A DNA stretch of 64,000 bases, taken from positions 62,001-126,000 of the forward strand of contig JADLFX010000090.1 in the NCBI GenBank assembly GCA_020849665.1. Reading direction: 5' to 3'. This document shows positions 26,150 to 37,032 of this stretch, piece by piece. The notes below the pieces were generated by a model. That model had not been told where the DNA came from, did no database searches, and saw only the letters and a list, made by a program, of their open reading frames with translations. Every line of letters begins with the position of its first letter. Position 1 is the stretch's first letter. Position numbers and translations under genes: made by a program. Source of the DNA: Planctomycetota bacterium (GTDB taxonomy: Bacteria; Planctomycetota; UBA1135; UBA2386).

Positions 26150-27419
26150 GCATCAGGATCTGGTTGCAGGACAGGAAGCGCTCGCGGAAGCCGCCTTCGC
26201 AGTAGGCGAGGTAGTAGTCCCACATGCGGCGGAACCGCTCATCGAAGCCGAGGCGCGCGATGCGCGGCCACGCGGCACGGAACCGCTCGCGCCACAGCTC
26301 GAGTGTGCGCGCGTAGTGCGGGCCAATGTCCTCGACCCTCGCGATCCGCAGCCGGGCCGCGCCCTCCGCAGCCTCGACCAGGGCAGCGAGCGAGGGGATG
26401 AACGACCCGGGGAAGATGTACCGCTGGATGAAATCGACCTCGCGCAGCGCGCGGCGGTACTCGCGATCCGGCATCGTGATCGCCTGGATCGCCATCCTGC
26501 CCCCCGGCTTCAGCAGGGTCGCACACTTCGCCAGGTACCGGCGGAGGAACCGCGCGCCCACCGCCTCGACCATCTCGATCGACACCACGTGGTCAAAGCG
26601 CCCCTCCAGGTCGCGGTAGTCGAGCCCGAGGACGGTCACGCGCTCCTGCAGGCCGCGCTCGGCCACCCGCGCGCGCGCGTGCTCCAGCTGCGCGCGCGAG
26701 ATCGTGGTGGTGGTCACGCGCACGCCGTGCCGCTCGGCGGCGTGGATCGCGAACGACCCCCACCCGCCACCGATCTCCAGGACATGGTCGCCAGGGGCGA
26801 GATCCAGCATGCGGCAGATCCGCTCGAGCTTCTCGACCGACCCCTCCTCCAGGGTCGCCTCCGGGCGGGGGAACACCGCCGCCGAGTAGGTCATCGTGGC
26901 ATCCAGCCACTCGGCATAGAACTCGTTGCCGAGGTCGTAGTGCGCGGCGATGTTGCGCCGGCTGCCGGCCCGCGTGTTGGCGTGGCGCGCATGGAACCAG
27001 CGCAGGAACGGCGCCGCCAGCCGCGCGACGCCGCCGTCCAGCCGCTCCAGCGCCGCACGATTGCGCACCAGGATCCGCACGAGGGACGCGAGGTCGTCGG
27101 CGTCCCACTTCCCGGCCATGTAGGCCTCGGCCGCACCCACCGTGCCTCGCAAGAGGAGATCCAGCCACACACCGGGGTCGCGCACGCTCACCGTGGCGCG
27201 CAATGGAGCCTCCGCTCCGGCGGCCCCGTGCACCACCCGGCCCGCGCCATCGGCGATCGTCAGCTCGCCATCGCGCAGGCGCTCGAAACCGCCGAGCGCC
27301 AGCCTGCGGGCCATCCTCGCCGCCCAGGGCAGGCGCCGCGCCGCACCGTGGCGGATCAGCTCCCGAGCGGCGCCTCCCGCCACTTCGGATGGGGATGAAA
27401 GGGGCATCTCTTCAGCCAT
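26142..27419 (-). CDS. Cyclopropane-fatty-acyl-phospholipid synthase family methyltransferase
   Basis: 425 residues. Transfers a methyl or methylene group from SAM to unsaturated phospholipid acyl chains. An N-terminal lipid-binding domain is followed by the catalytic domain: NIAAHYDLGNEFYAEWLDATMTYSAAVF, the SAM-binding loop VLEIGGGWGSFAIHAAER, VVSIEMVEAVGARF and FIQRYIFPGSFIPS. All are typical of Cfa. The ATG at 27419 overlaps the DUF1365 gene by 64 bases; an ATG at 27407 is an alternative. Last gene of the COG2907-DUF1365-cfa operon. Confidence 0.92.
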   Translation of the reverse strand: MAEEMPLSSPSEVAGGAARELIRHGAARRLPWAARMARRLALGGFERLRDGELTIADGAGRVVHGAAGAEAPLRATVSVRDPGVWLDLLLRGTVGAAEAYMAGKWDADDLASLVRILVRNRAALERLDGGVARLAAPFLRWFHARHANTRAGSRRNIAAHYDLGNEFYAEWLDATMTYSAAVFPRPEATLEEGSVEKLERICRMLDLAPGDHVLEIGGGWGSFAIHAAERHGVRVTTTTISRAQLEHARARVAERGLQERVTVLGLDYRDLEGRFDHVVSIEMVEAVGARFLRRYLAKCATLLKPGGRMAIQAITMPDREYRRALREVDFIQRYIFPGSFIPSLAALVEAAEGAARLRIARVEDIGPHYARTLELWRERFRAAWPRIARLGFDERFRRMWDYYLAYCEGGFRERFLSCNQILMRL

Positions 27420-28135
27420 AGCTTCAGGGCTTGCCAGTGGATCGCCGCGACGACCGCGACGGTCTGGAGGGGACGGCGGACCAGGCACCGGCGCAGCGCC
27501 GCGGCCGAGATCTCCTCGCGCCGCAACGCCATGGTGGCCTCGAACACCAACCGGCCCTCGCGCCGGTTCTCCATGTGGATCGCCAGGCTCGGTCCGGGGC
27601 TCGTGAAGCGCCAGTCGTAGGCCATGTCCATGGGCAGGAAAGGGGACACGTGGAAGTTCTTGGCGAAGCGGAACCGCAGCCGCGATCCCTCCGCGACCGA
27701 GTCCGCACGATCCAGCACGTAGGCATGACGCTCACGCCACGGCGTGTTGGTGATGTGCGCGACCACGCACTCCACGCGCTCGCCCGCCGCGTCGTAGACG
27801 TAGTAGAACGAGACCGGATTGAACCCGCAGCCCAGGTAGCGCGGCAGCGTGAGCACGCGCACCGGGCCCGGCGGCCTCCTGCCGGTGCGCTCCTGCACCA
27901 GGTCGCCGACCGCCTCGCGCAGGGGTTGGCGCGGGTCGCCAAGGTGGTCTTCGCGGCGGAACGCCACCAACCCGGGGCGGTCCAGGGTGAACACGCGCCG
28001 GCCGGCGAACACCTTGGACACCTCGTCCAGATCCAGGAAGAAGTAGCTGACGCCGTACTGGAAGCGGTGGACCCGCGGCGCGTGGCGCACGTGGCGCACG
28101 CCGCCGTGGTAGAGCGCGCTCGCGAGGGCGGTCAC
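27356..28135 (-). CDS. DUF1365 family protein
   Basis: 259 residues. It starts VTALASALYHGGVRHVRHAPRVH, followed by FQYGVSYFFLDLDE and LTLPRYLGCGFNPVSFYYVYD, the hallmarks of DUF1365. This family nearly always accompanies cfa and a COG2907 flavoprotein, as here, and is thought to act on modified fatty acids; its reaction is not established to my knowledge. GTG 28135 overlaps the stop of the flavoprotein by 4 bases. Confidence 0.9.
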   Translation of the reverse strand: MTALASALYHGGVRHVRHAPRVHRFQYGVSYFFLDLDEVSKVFAGRRVFTLDRPGLVAFRREDHLGDPRQPLREAVGDLVQERTGRRPPGPVRVLTLPRYLGCGFNPVSFYYVYDAAGERVECVVAHITNTPWRERHAYVLDRADSVAEGSRLRFRFAKNFHVSPFLPMDMAYDWRFTSPGPSLAIHMENRREGRLVFEATMALRREEISAAALRRCLVRRPLQTVAVVAAIHWQALKLWLKRCPFHPHPKWREAPLGS

Positions 28136-29382
28136 GGCGTGATCCCGAACCGTTCGGCCACCGCCAGCGCGGCAACCACGCCGTCCTCGTGGAACCCGAA
28201 TCCGCACCACGCCCCCGCGAACCACGTCCGCCGCACGCCCTGGATCTCAGGGACGCGCCGCTGCATCGCCACGCCCTGCGGCGTGTACTGGGGATGGTGG
28301 TAGACGATCCGGCGCAGGACGCGGGCCGGGTCGATCTCGTCCTCGCGGTTCAGCGTGACGAGGAAGTGCCGCGGCGCGTCCAGCCCCTGCAGGATGTTCA
28401 TGTCGTAGGTCACCGCGGCGCGGGCCCGTTCCTCGCGCGGGATGTGGTAGTTCCACGCGGCCCATGCCAGCCGCCGGCGCGGCATCATCCGCTCGTCGGT
28501 GTGCAGGATGGCGACGTTCTCCTGGTACGGGATCGCGCCCAGCACGGCCTTCTCGTGCTCGGTCGGGTCGGCGAGCATCCCCAGGGTCTGGTCGCAGTGG
28601 CTGGCGAGGACCGCGTGGTCGAAGCGCTCCTCCTCGCGGCCCGCGACCTTCAGCCAGACCGCGTCCTCGGCGCGCCGCACCCGCACCACCGGTGCGCCGA
28701 GGCGGATCGAGTCCCGGAACGGCTTCGTGATCGGCCCGAGATACGCGCTCGACCCGCCGACCACCGTGTGCCACGTCGGCCGCTCGTCGACCGAGAGCAT
28801 GCCGTGGTTGTGGAAGAAGCGCGCGAAGAACGCGATCGGGAAGTGCTGCATCGCCGACGGCGGCGCCGACCAGATCGCCGCCCCCATCGGCACGACGTAG
28901 TGGTCGCGGAACATGGCGCTGAACCGGCGCCGATGCAGGAACTCCGCCAGCGTCGTGGTCTCGTCGGCATGCGGGTCCTTGGCCAGTTCCGTGGCCTCCC
29001 GGTTGAAGCGCAGGATGTCGCCGACCATGCCCCAGAAGCGCGGCGAGACCAGGTTGCGGCGCTGGGCGAACAGGGTGTTGAGGCTGGTGCCGTTGTACTC
29101 GAGCCCGGTGCGTTCGCTCCGCACGCTGAAGCTCATGCTGGTCGGCCGGAGCCGCACGTCCAGGCGGTGCATCAGGTGCAGGAAGCGCGGATAGGTCCAG
29201 TCGTTGCAGACGATGAACCCCGTGTCGACGGCGTACGAATGCCCACGCTGCTCCACGTGCACGGTGTGCGTGTGTCCCCCGAGCCGGTCGTCGGCCTCGA
29301 AGAGCACGACCTCGTGCTCACGGCACAGGAACCAGGCCGCACTCAGGCCTGCGATACCGGAACCGACCACGGCGATGCGCAT
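28132..29382 (-). CDS. COG2907-type NAD/FAD-dependent oxidoreductase
   Basis: 416 residues. Amine-oxidase-fold flavoprotein beginning MRIAVVGSGIAGLSAAWFLC, then LFEADDRLGGHTHTVHVEQ and AVDTGFIVCNDWTYPRF. The C-terminal TWFAGAWCGFGFHEDGVVAAL is the conserved FAD-contact segment of the family that pairs with DUF1365 and Cfa. First gene of the operon. Probable role: redox modification of acyl chains before or after methylation (inferred). ATG 29382 starts directly at the nucleotide-binding strand. Confidence 0.9.
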   Translation of the reverse strand: MRIAVVGSGIAGLSAAWFLCREHEVVLFEADDRLGGHTHTVHVEQRGHSYAVDTGFIVCNDWTYPRFLHLMHRLDVRLRPTSMSFSVRSERTGLEYNGTSLNTLFAQRRNLVSPRFWGMVGDILRFNREATELAKDPHADETTTLAEFLHRRRFSAMFRDHYVVPMGAAIWSAPPSAMQHFPIAFFARFFHNHGMLSVDERPTWHTVVGGSSAYLGPITKPFRDSIRLGAPVVRVRRAEDAVWLKVAGREEERFDHAVLASHCDQTLGMLADPTEHEKAVLGAIPYQENVAILHTDERMMPRRRLAWAAWNYHIPREERARAAVTYDMNILQGLDAPRHFLVTLNREDEIDPARVLRRIVYHHPQYTPQGVAMQRRVPEIQGVRRTWFAGAWCGFGFHEDGVVAALAVAERFGITP

Positions 29383-29518
29383 TCGTCTCGATCTCGTTCC
29401 ACGCCACTCCGACACCGCGGGCGATTCCCCGCTGTGCGTGGGCCGGGAGTTTGGGACGGCCCTGGGGGATGCGCAACCGCGCGCGCCAGGCCGGCGCGCC
29501 GGGAAACCGGCCGCCGGC

Positions 29519-30451
29519 TCAGAACCGGATCGCCCAGCTCAACAGGAAGTTGTGCGTGTCCGCGCCGACGTCGGTGCGCGTGTCGCCGCGGAACCAGCCG
29601 ATCCGCAGGCTCTGCGTCTCGGCGAGCCGGTACCCGGCCGACACGCCGTAGAGCAGATTGCTCTTGTCGTCGTCCTTCGCCACGCCGTTGACCGAGGACT
29701 CGCCGGCCCACCCGTAGGCCACGCCCATGGAACACCAGAACTCCGGGCCGAAGGTCTTCACGACGTGGGTCTGCACGGCGAAGAGGGGATCCTGCTCGAG
29801 CTCGTTGCCGCCGAAGAATTCGTCGTTGTCGGTGTAGGCGATCGCCGTGCCGGTCAGCTCCAGCGACCACTCGCCCTCGGTATGCAGCGCGCCGAGCTGC
29901 GCGCCCAGGGCGAAGCGGTTCTGGCCCAGGTTGATCAGCTTGTCCTCCATGTACTCGCCCAGCGGCAGGCGCACCTCCAGCGCGGCCCCTAGCGTCGTCT
30001 GGGCGGGATGCGCGCGGCGGTACTCGAGGAACTCCTTGCCGTGCAACGCCGGGGCGCCCACCAGGTTGGTCGAGAGCCGCAAGGCGGGGTCGGCCAGGCC
30101 GTCACGGCGCACGGTGGTCTGGACGCCGTCCACGAGCCCCCGCCAGCGGCCGGTCTGGAAGGGCACGAGCACGTCGATGCGCGCCGTCCGCTCCAGGAAC
30201 TCGAAGTAGCCGGTGTAGGTGAGGACCAACGTGTGCAGGTCCACGTCCGCGTCCTGGATCCGCAGCACCGGATCGAAGCCGAGGTCGCCAGTGGTGAAGA
30301 CGTACAGGACGCCCGCGACGTCGGTGTCGACCGGCAGGTGCGTCCAGCGGCGCGGCTCGAGGTCCTGGGCGACGCAGAGAGCCGGCGCGCAGAGCAGCGG
30401 CAGGAGCACCGTCCACCTCGCCGCGAGGGACGACCCGTGCATGCCGGCCAT
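29519..30451 (-). CDS. Outer-membrane beta-barrel-like protein (phenol MetA pathway transporter type)
   Basis: 310 residues with a signal peptide (TVLLPLLCAPALCVAQ). Alternating amphipathic strands end in an aromatic residue (FLLSWAIRF at the C-terminus, a typical barrel-insertion signal). The overall pattern resembles the Phenol_MetA_deg family of outer-membrane proteins (ALEVRLPLGEYMEDKLINLG, NRFALGAQLGALHTEGEWSLELTGTAIAYTDN). Two ATGs are possible (30451 and 30442). It lies between the COG2907 gene and the desaturase; a link to lipid traffic is speculative. Confidence 0.7.
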   Translation of the reverse strand: MAGMHGSSLAARWTVLLPLLCAPALCVAQDLEPRRWTHLPVDTDVAGVLYVFTTGDLGFDPVLRIQDADVDLHTLVLTYTGYFEFLERTARIDVLVPFQTGRWRGLVDGVQTTVRRDGLADPALRLSTNLVGAPALHGKEFLEYRRAHPAQTTLGAALEVRLPLGEYMEDKLINLGQNRFALGAQLGALHTEGEWSLELTGTAIAYTDNDEFFGGNELEQDPLFAVQTHVVKTFGPEFWCSMGVAYGWAGESSVNGVAKDDDKSNLLYGVSAGYRLAETQSLRIGWFRGDTRTDVGADTHNFLLSWAIRF

Positions 30452-30522
30452 CGTTGGGCGCGCTCCGCGCACGGTCAAGCATCCGGCCGCGCGCACTCGG
30501 ACTCACGCGACCCGGGCGGAGC

Positions 30523-31488
<966 letters not shown>

Positions 31489-31717
31489 CAGGATGTGGAT
31501 CGGCTCGTTCCGGGCTGCGGTGGACCACGGAGGCGGTCCGGGTACGAAGCGGCGGAGTGTAGCGGGCCGGCTCCCCCTCCAGCGACGATCGCCGTCCGGG
31601 TTCCCGGCCGCGCCCGGCCCGCCAACCGCCTGCTCCCGCCGGCTCCGCGCCCCGAACGACCCCGGCCGCGGCGGTTCCTGCCTGGGTTCTGGTGCGGGCT
31701 CGTCCCAGAATCCGGCC

Positions 31718-32554
31718 GTGAGCGCGAGCCTGGCCCAAGACCCGCCCATCCTCGCGTCCCTCGGCCCCTGGCAGCTGCTGGGATCCGGCACGACGGTCTG
31801 CGTGGTCCTGATGGCCCTGCTCTGGCTGCTCCAGTGGCGGCATCGCGACGCCGGGTTCGTGGACGTCGGCTGGGCGGCATGCCTCGGGACGCTGGCGGTC
31901 CTGTTCGCGCTCCTCGGCCCCGGTGACGCGCAACGCCGTGTGCTCGTGGGCGTCCTCGGCGGCGCCTGGGGGTTCCGGCTCGCCGCGCACCTGCTCTTCA
32001 CCCGCGTGCTCGGCAGGGCCGAGGACGGCCGCTACCAGACCCTGCGCGCGCACTGGGGGGAACGGGCCAACCGCAACTTCTTCTGGTTCTTCCAGGCGCA
32101 GGCGGCGCTGGCCGTCCTGCTGGCGACGCCCTTCCTGCTCGCGGCCCAGGACCACTCGCCCGGGCTGCGCCCGCTCGAACTCGCCGCCGCGGGGCTCTGG
32201 GCCATCGCCCTCGCGCTGGAGTCGCTCGCCGACGCACAGCTGCACCGTTGGCGCCGCGAGCCGGCCAACCGGGGCCGCACCTGCCGCGCCGGCCTGTGGC
32301 GGTACTCGCGCCATCCGAACTACTTCTTCGAGTGGCTGCTCTGGGTGGCCTACGCAATGCTCGCCTGGCAGGCCCCGCACGGCTGGCTTGGGGTGCTCCC
32401 CGCCGCGGTCATGCTCCTCCTGATCCTCAAGGTCACCGGAATCCCGCCCACCGAGGCCAACGCCCTGCGCTCGCGCGGCGACGACTACCGCCGCTACCAG
32501 GAGTCCACCAGCGCGTTCGTGCCGTGGTTCCCGCGCGCCGAGAGGGCCGAATGA
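31718..32554 (+). CDS. DUF1295 / steroid 5-alpha-reductase-like membrane protein
   Basis: 278 residues, about six membrane helices. The C-terminal motif [22 protein letters not shown] and the ending [20 protein letters not shown] are typical of DUF1295, an NADPH-linked reductase fold related to steroid 5-alpha reductase and isoprenylcysteine methyltransferases. GTG 31718 is chosen as the last start before the first helix. Its stop overlaps the ATG of the following methyltransferase (ATGA), so the two are coupled. Confidence 0.85.
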   Translation: MSASLAQDPPILASLGPWQLLGSGTTVCVVLMALLWLLQWRHRDAGFVDVGWAACLGTLAVLFALLGPGDAQRRVLVGVLGGAWGFRLAAHLLFTRVLGRAEDGRYQTLRAHWGERANRNFFWFFQAQAALAVLLATPFLLAAQDHSPGLRPLELAAAGLWAIALALESLADAQLHRWRREPANRGRTCRAGLWRYSRHPNYFFEWLLWVAYAMLAWQAPHGWLGVLPAAVMLLLILKVTGIPPTEANALRSRGDDYRRYQESTSAFVPWFPRAERAE

Positions 32555-33576
32555 ACCTCACGACGCTGCTGGAGCGCGGCCTGCTGCCCGACTGGCTCGT
32601 GCGCATGGGGATCCGGCGCCTGCTGCGGGCGCGCCTCGCCGAGCTGCGCGCCGGCGGCATGGAGGCCGCGCACCGCCGGCTGCTCGAGTGGGTGCAGACG
32701 CTGCGCCGCTCTCCGATCGCGATCCACACGGACGCGGCCAACGTCCAGCACTACGCGGTCCCGGCGGCGTTCTTCGAGCTCGTGCTCGGACCACGGCTGA
32801 AGTACAGCTCCTGCCTCTTCGCTCCCGGAGTCGCCGACCTGGGCGCGGCCGAGGAGGCGATGCTCGCGCTCTACGCCGAGCGCGCGCGCCTCCAGGACGG
32901 CATGGAGGTGCTCGACCTGGGTTGTGGCTGGGGGTCGTTCGGCCTCTGGCTCGCCGAACGCCACCCGCGCTCCCGGATCCTCTGCGTGTCGAACTCGCCG
33001 GTGCAGCGCGAGTTCCTGCAGCGCCGCGTCGCCGGGCGCGGCCTCGCCAACGTCACGATCCAGACCGCCGACGCCGCGGAGTTCGCCACGGAGCGCCGCT
33101 TCGACCGGATCGTCTCGATCGAGATGCTGGAGCACGTCCGCAACTACGAGGCCATGTTCGCGAAGCTCGCGGGCTGGCTGCGCCCGGACGGACTCGCGTT
33201 CGTGCACGTCTTCACCCACCGCGACCACGCCTACCCGTTCGAGACCACGGGCGCGGACGACTGGATGGGGCGGCACTTCTTCACCGGCGGACAAATGCCC
33301 GCGGACGCGCTCTTCCTGTACTTCCAGCGCGACCTGCGCGTGCTCGACCACTGGCGCGTGTCCGGCCACCACTACGCGCGGACCGCGCGCTGCTGGCTCG
33401 GCAACCTGGACCGCAACCGCGGCGCGTGCGAGCGCATCCTGGCGGGCGACCGGGGCGCGGCGCACGGCCGCAGGATGGCCAACCTGTGGCGCGTGTTCTT
33501 CCTGGCCTGCGAGGAACTCTGGGGCTACCGGGGCGGGAGCGAGTGGTTCGTCTCCCACTACCTATTCGGACGCTGA
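32551..33576 (+). CDS. SAM-dependent methyltransferase, Cfa-like (second copy)
   Basis: 341 residues. Shares the Cfa/coclaurine-methyltransferase core: [27 protein letters not shown], the SAM loop [35 protein letters not shown] and [20 protein letters not shown]. It is shorter and clearly divergent from the copy at 26142. Coupled to the DUF1295 gene by a 4-base overlap; this DUF1295-methyltransferase pair recurs in other bacteria. Substrate unknown; an unsaturated fatty acid or a lipid precursor is likely. Confidence 0.88.
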   Translation: MNLTTLLERGLLPDWLVRMGIRRLLRARLAELRAGGMEAAHRRLLEWVQTLRRSPIAIHTDAANVQHYAVPAAFFELVLGPRLKYSSCLFAPGVADLGAAEEAMLALYAERARLQDGMEVLDLGCGWGSFGLWLAERHPRSRILCVSNSPVQREFLQRRVAGRGLANVTIQTADAAEFATERRFDRIVSIEMLEHVRNYEAMFAKLAGWLRPDGLAFVHVFTHRDHAYPFETTGADDWMGRHFFTGGQMPADALFLYFQRDLRVLDHWRVSGHHYARTARCWLGNLDRNRGACERILAGDRGAAHGRRMANLWRVFFLACEELWGYRGGSEWFVSHYLFGR

Positions 33577-33586
33577 GGCCGCGCGC

Positions 33587-34366
33587 TCACTTCCTGGTCG
33601 GATCCTGGCCGGCGTCCTTGGGCGCGGCATCCTTGCCCGCGCTCGCGGCCTTGCCCCAGAACTCGTCCCAGCGCTTCTGCTGCTCGGCGGGCAACGCGGC
33701 GGGCTTCTCCGCAACCTTGAGGCCGTTCTTGTTGTCGTTCCACCAGCGGATCCAGAGCGGCTGCGAGGCGCCCTGATCGGCTCCCGTCAACACCATGAGC
33801 GTCAGCCGGAAGTCGTCCATGAACGGCTGGATCTTCTCGGTCTCCGCGATGCGCATGAGTCCGATCACGGCCTCGACCGACTCCTTGCTGCGGATGTTGC
33901 CCAGCGCCAGGAGCCGCGAGCGGCCGACCTGGAAGTCCTTCACGGCGAAGAGGTCCTTGCTCAGGATGTCGATCGAGCTGCTCTTGCCGTGCTGGCCGAT
34001 GGCGCGGAACACGAGCGGCAGGGACTGGGCCCCCTTGCGCTGCAGCTCGGCCTTCGCCAGCGACTCCAGCTCGCGCAGCGCCGCGGGGTTGGGGTTGAAG
34101 CGCAGGGCCTCGATCGTGGCCTTCACGACGTCCTGGTCCTTGTCCTTCAGACCCTTGCCCAGCGCGTGCACCACGCTCGCGTCCGCGACCGTGCCGACCG
34201 CGCCGATCGCCTCGATCTTCACGGCGGCCTCGGCCTGCTGGAACGCCTTGTCGAGCCTGGTCGCCGCCTCCTTGGCGGAGACCTTCTCGGATTGCGCCTT
34301 GTCGCCCTGGGCGGCGAGGGGCCAGGCAAGGAGCGGGAGGAACACGAGGATCGGGAGGGTGCGCAT
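33587..34366 (-). CDS. Secreted HEAT-repeat-like protein
   Basis: 259 residues with a signal peptide (TLPILVFLPLLAWPLAAQ). The body is helical with HEAT-like repeats (KIEAIGAVGTVADASVVHALGKGLKDKD, VVKATIEALRFNPNPAALREL, GRSRLLALGNIRSKESVEAVI). The lysine-rich C-terminus (PAEQQKRWDEFWGKAA) lacks an anchor. Probably a periplasmic scaffold; no catalytic motif. It converges on the methyltransferase gene. Confidence 0.75.
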   Translation of the reverse strand: MRTLPILVFLPLLAWPLAAQGDKAQSEKVSAKEAATRLDKAFQQAEAAVKIEAIGAVGTVADASVVHALGKGLKDKDQDVVKATIEALRFNPNPAALRELESLAKAELQRKGAQSLPLVFRAIGQHGKSSSIDILSKDLFAVKDFQVGRSRLLALGNIRSKESVEAVIGLMRIAETEKIQPFMDDFRLTLMVLTGADQGASQPLWIRWWNDNKNGLKVAEKPAALPAEQQKRWDEFWGKAASAGKDAAPKDAGQDPTRK

Positions 34367-34459
34367 GTGTCGTGGAGCCCGGGAACGGGACGAGGTCGCA
34401 GCGTAACGACTGAAGGCCGACGCCGCCCCAGCCCCGGAGCTTTCCGGCCGCCGGGCCCG

Positions 34460-35812
34460 CTACGCCTCCGCGGCGCGCGGCTGGCTTCCGCCGCGCAGGA
34501 TGACCAGTCCGGCCAGGGCGGAGAGCAGGGACGCCACGAACACGCCCTCCTTGGCGCGGTTCGACTCCAGCGTCCCTTCCCCGAAGGCGAGCGAGGCGAT
34601 GAAGAGCGACATGGTGAAGCCGATGCCGGCCAGGCAGGCCACCCCCAGCAGGTGCCGCCACGTCGTACCGGTGGGCAGGCGCGCCAGACCCGCCCGCACG
34701 GCCAGCCACGAGAGCGCACAGATGCCGAGCGGCTTGCCGACCACGAGGCCGAGCACGATCCCCAGCATCACCGGATCGAGGAACGCCACGCCCTCCTCGC
34801 GGCGCAGGTCCACGCCGGAATTGGCCGCTGCGAAGAGCGGCAGGATCAGGAAGACCACGTAGGGATGCAGCGCGTGCTCGAGGCGCTGCAGCGGCGCGAG
34901 CATCCCCGCGGCCTGCGCCTCGAGCCGCTGGAGCGTCGCCGTCAGCGCCGGGCGCAGCTCCGGATCCTCGAGCCGGTCGCGGTCGCGTGTCAGACGCTCG
35001 AGGTCCTCGCGCTGGGCACGCAGGAACGCCTCGGGATCCGGACTCGCACGCGCGGGGATCGTCATCGCGACGAGCACGCCGGCGAGCGTCGAGTGGATCC
35101 CCGAGCTCAGGAACCCGAGCCAGACGCCCAGGCCGAGGAGCAGGTAGAGGCCCGGCCGGCGGAAGCCCGCGAGGTTCAGGCCGATCAGCCCCACGAAGAA
35201 CACCGCGGCGAAACCCAGGGCGCCGGTCTCGATGCGCTCGGTGTAGAAGAGCGCGATCACGAGGATCGCCCCCAGATCGTCGACGATGGCCAGCGCGGTC
35301 AGGAACACCTTCACCGCCAGCGGCACGCCCCTGCCCGCCAGGCTGAGGACGCCCAGCGAGAACGCGATGTCGGTCGCCATCGGGATCCCCCAGCCGCGCG
35401 TCGCGGGGCCGGAGGGGTTGACCAGGACGTAGAGGAGCGCCGGCACCAGCATTCCGCCCAGGGCGGCCGCGAGCGGCAGCGCCGCACGGCGCAGCGACGC
35501 GAGCTCGCCCACCAGGATCTCGCGCTTGATCTCCAGACCGACCACCAGGAAGAACGCGACCATCAGGCCGTCGTTGATCCAGTGCAGCAGGGTCTTGCTC
35601 AGGACTCCGCCGCCGATCCCCACCGTGAGCTTCGTGTCCAGCAGGGCGAAGTAGTGCGGACTCAGCGGCGAGTTGGCCCAGGCCAGCGCCAGGACGGCGA
35701 CGGCGAGCAGCACCACGCCGCCCGCCACCTCCAGGTGCGCGAACCGCACGAAGGGGCCGAGCAGGACGTCGGCCAGGGTCCTCTGCGGTTCGCGGGTCGC
35801 TCCGTGCGCCAT
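34460..35812 (-). CDS. nhaA: Na+/H+ antiporter NhaA
   Basis: 450-residue inner-membrane antiporter that expels Na+ in exchange for protons. The ion-site signatures are intact: GWGIPMATDIAFSLGVL and TALAIVDDLGAILVIALFY (the paired Asp). Also present are HWINDGLMVAFFLVVGLEIKRE and GKPLGICALSWLAV. A charged insert of about 70 residues (QREDLERLTRDRDRLEDPE) between helices VIII and IX makes it longer than E. coli NhaA (388). Confidence 0.95.
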   Translation of the reverse strand: MAHGATREPQRTLADVLLGPFVRFAHLEVAGGVVLLAVAVLALAWANSPLSPHYFALLDTKLTVGIGGGVLSKTLLHWINDGLMVAFFLVVGLEIKREILVGELASLRRAALPLAAALGGMLVPALLYVLVNPSGPATRGWGIPMATDIAFSLGVLSLAGRGVPLAVKVFLTALAIVDDLGAILVIALFYTERIETGALGFAAVFFVGLIGLNLAGFRRPGLYLLLGLGVWLGFLSSGIHSTLAGVLVAMTIPARASPDPEAFLRAQREDLERLTRDRDRLEDPELRPALTATLQRLEAQAAGMLAPLQRLEHALHPYVVFLILPLFAAANSGVDLRREEGVAFLDPVMLGIVLGLVVGKPLGICALSWLAVRAGLARLPTGTTWRHLLGVACLAGIGFTMSLFIASLAFGEGTLESNRAKEGVFVASLLSALAGLVILRGGSQPRAAEA

Positions 35813-35889
35813 GGCGCGCGAGGGTGCGCGGGCCTCGGACCCGTATCAAGTGCCGGCGATCGGAATACTGCGCCCCCGGTCCCGGGCGC

Positions 35890-37032
35890 TCACGCCACCT
35901 TCAGGTCGCTCTTGAGGCGCTGGTCCTTGCTGACCCGCCAGATCCTCTGGTCGAGGTAGTAGTGATGGAACGCGATCCCCCACCACGTGGCGATCGCGAG
36001 GTCGGCGATGGTCAGGCCGGCGCCGATGGCCGTGGCGCTCACCGCGTTGGGACCGGGACCGCCCGGCACCTCCATGCCGTTCAGGCCCCAGTTGCCGTAG
36101 CGCAGGAGCACCGTGAACAGCACCCCTGCCGCGTAGTAGGTCACGAAGTTGCGGCTCAGCAGGCTGGCCCAGCCGAAGCGCCGCCCGTCGCCGTCGCCGC
36201 CGTAGCGGTTGCGGTTGTAGTACCACACGATGCCCGTGTACTGGAAGTTGTGGTACTGGGTGACCAGGACCGTGAAGAGCAGGATGGGGATGTGCGCCGC
36301 GACCGATTCCACGGTGCACACCACCATGTGCAGCGGCACGCAGGCGGCCAGGAACAGGTTCTTCGGCGCGTTGAGCGGCTGGCCCGCCCACCAGCGCCGC
36401 AGCTCCTTGGCCGCGTACACCGCCAGCGCGGACCACGTCGCTCCCTTCGCCACGACGATCAGCAGCTCCTCGAAGTTGCCGCGCACCGGGCCCAGGCCGA
36501 GGGCCATGCGCGCCTCGGGGTTGTAGAGGACGAAGCACACGAACGGCGCCAGCATCACGAGGTAGAAGAACCAGTAGTCGATGCGGTTCTCGCGGCCCGC
36601 GGTCTCGCCGTTCTTGCGCTGGTAGAGCGCGAGGAAACCGTAGTGCTGGCGCACGACGTGCCAGTAGGCCCAGAGGTTCGCGAAGATCAGGAACCACAGG
36701 TAGGGCAGGCGCGAGTCGAAGGCCACCCCGCCCGCGACCAGGAGGGGGCCGGGCAGGAACCAGAGCAGGCTGAGCAGCAGGAGCCGTCCGCGGGTCCGCC
36801 ACTCCTCGCGGTCGAAGTAGGTGCGCGAGAGCGTCCCGAACACGTGCGGCCCGTCCAGGCTCAGCGTCCAGGCCCAGTAGATGAGCAGCGCGGGGACGCC
36901 GAGGCCCAGGTGCAGGTAGAGCAGGGCGTAGCTCACCAGCGCGGGGGCGATGTACAGGAGCAGGTCGTAGCGGGGGCCCGTGATCCAATGCAGGGCCAGG
37001 GCTCGGTCGGCAACCGCGATCGATCGGTCCAT
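35890..37032 (-). CDS. Polytopic membrane protein with conserved His motifs
   Basis: 380 residues, about nine membrane helices. Several His-bearing segments lie near membrane ends: LDGPHVFGTLSRTYFDREE, AYWHVVRQHYGFLALYQ, TQYHNFQYTGIVWYYNRNRYGG and FHHYYLDQRIWRVSKD. The pattern suggests a membrane-embedded metal site, loosely like bacterial carotene oxygenases or lipid hydroxylases, but I could not assign a family. Monocistronic; upstream gap of 322 bases. Confidence 0.75.
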   Translation of the reverse strand: MDRSIAVADRALALHWITGPRYDLLLYIAPALVSYALLYLHLGLGVPALLIYWAWTLSLDGPHVFGTLSRTYFDREEWRTRGRLLLLSLLWFLPGPLLVAGGVAFDSRLPYLWFLIFANLWAYWHVVRQHYGFLALYQRKNGETAGRENRIDYWFFYLVMLAPFVCFVLYNPEARMALGLGPVRGNFEELLIVVAKGATWSALAVYAAKELRRWWAGQPLNAPKNLFLAACVPLHMVVCTVESVAAHIPILLFTVLVTQYHNFQYTGIVWYYNRNRYGGDGDGRRFGWASLLSRNFVTYYAAGVLFTVLLRYGNWGLNGMEVPGGPGPNAVSATAIGAGLTIADLAIATWWGIAFHHYYLDQRIWRVSKDQRLKSDLKVA

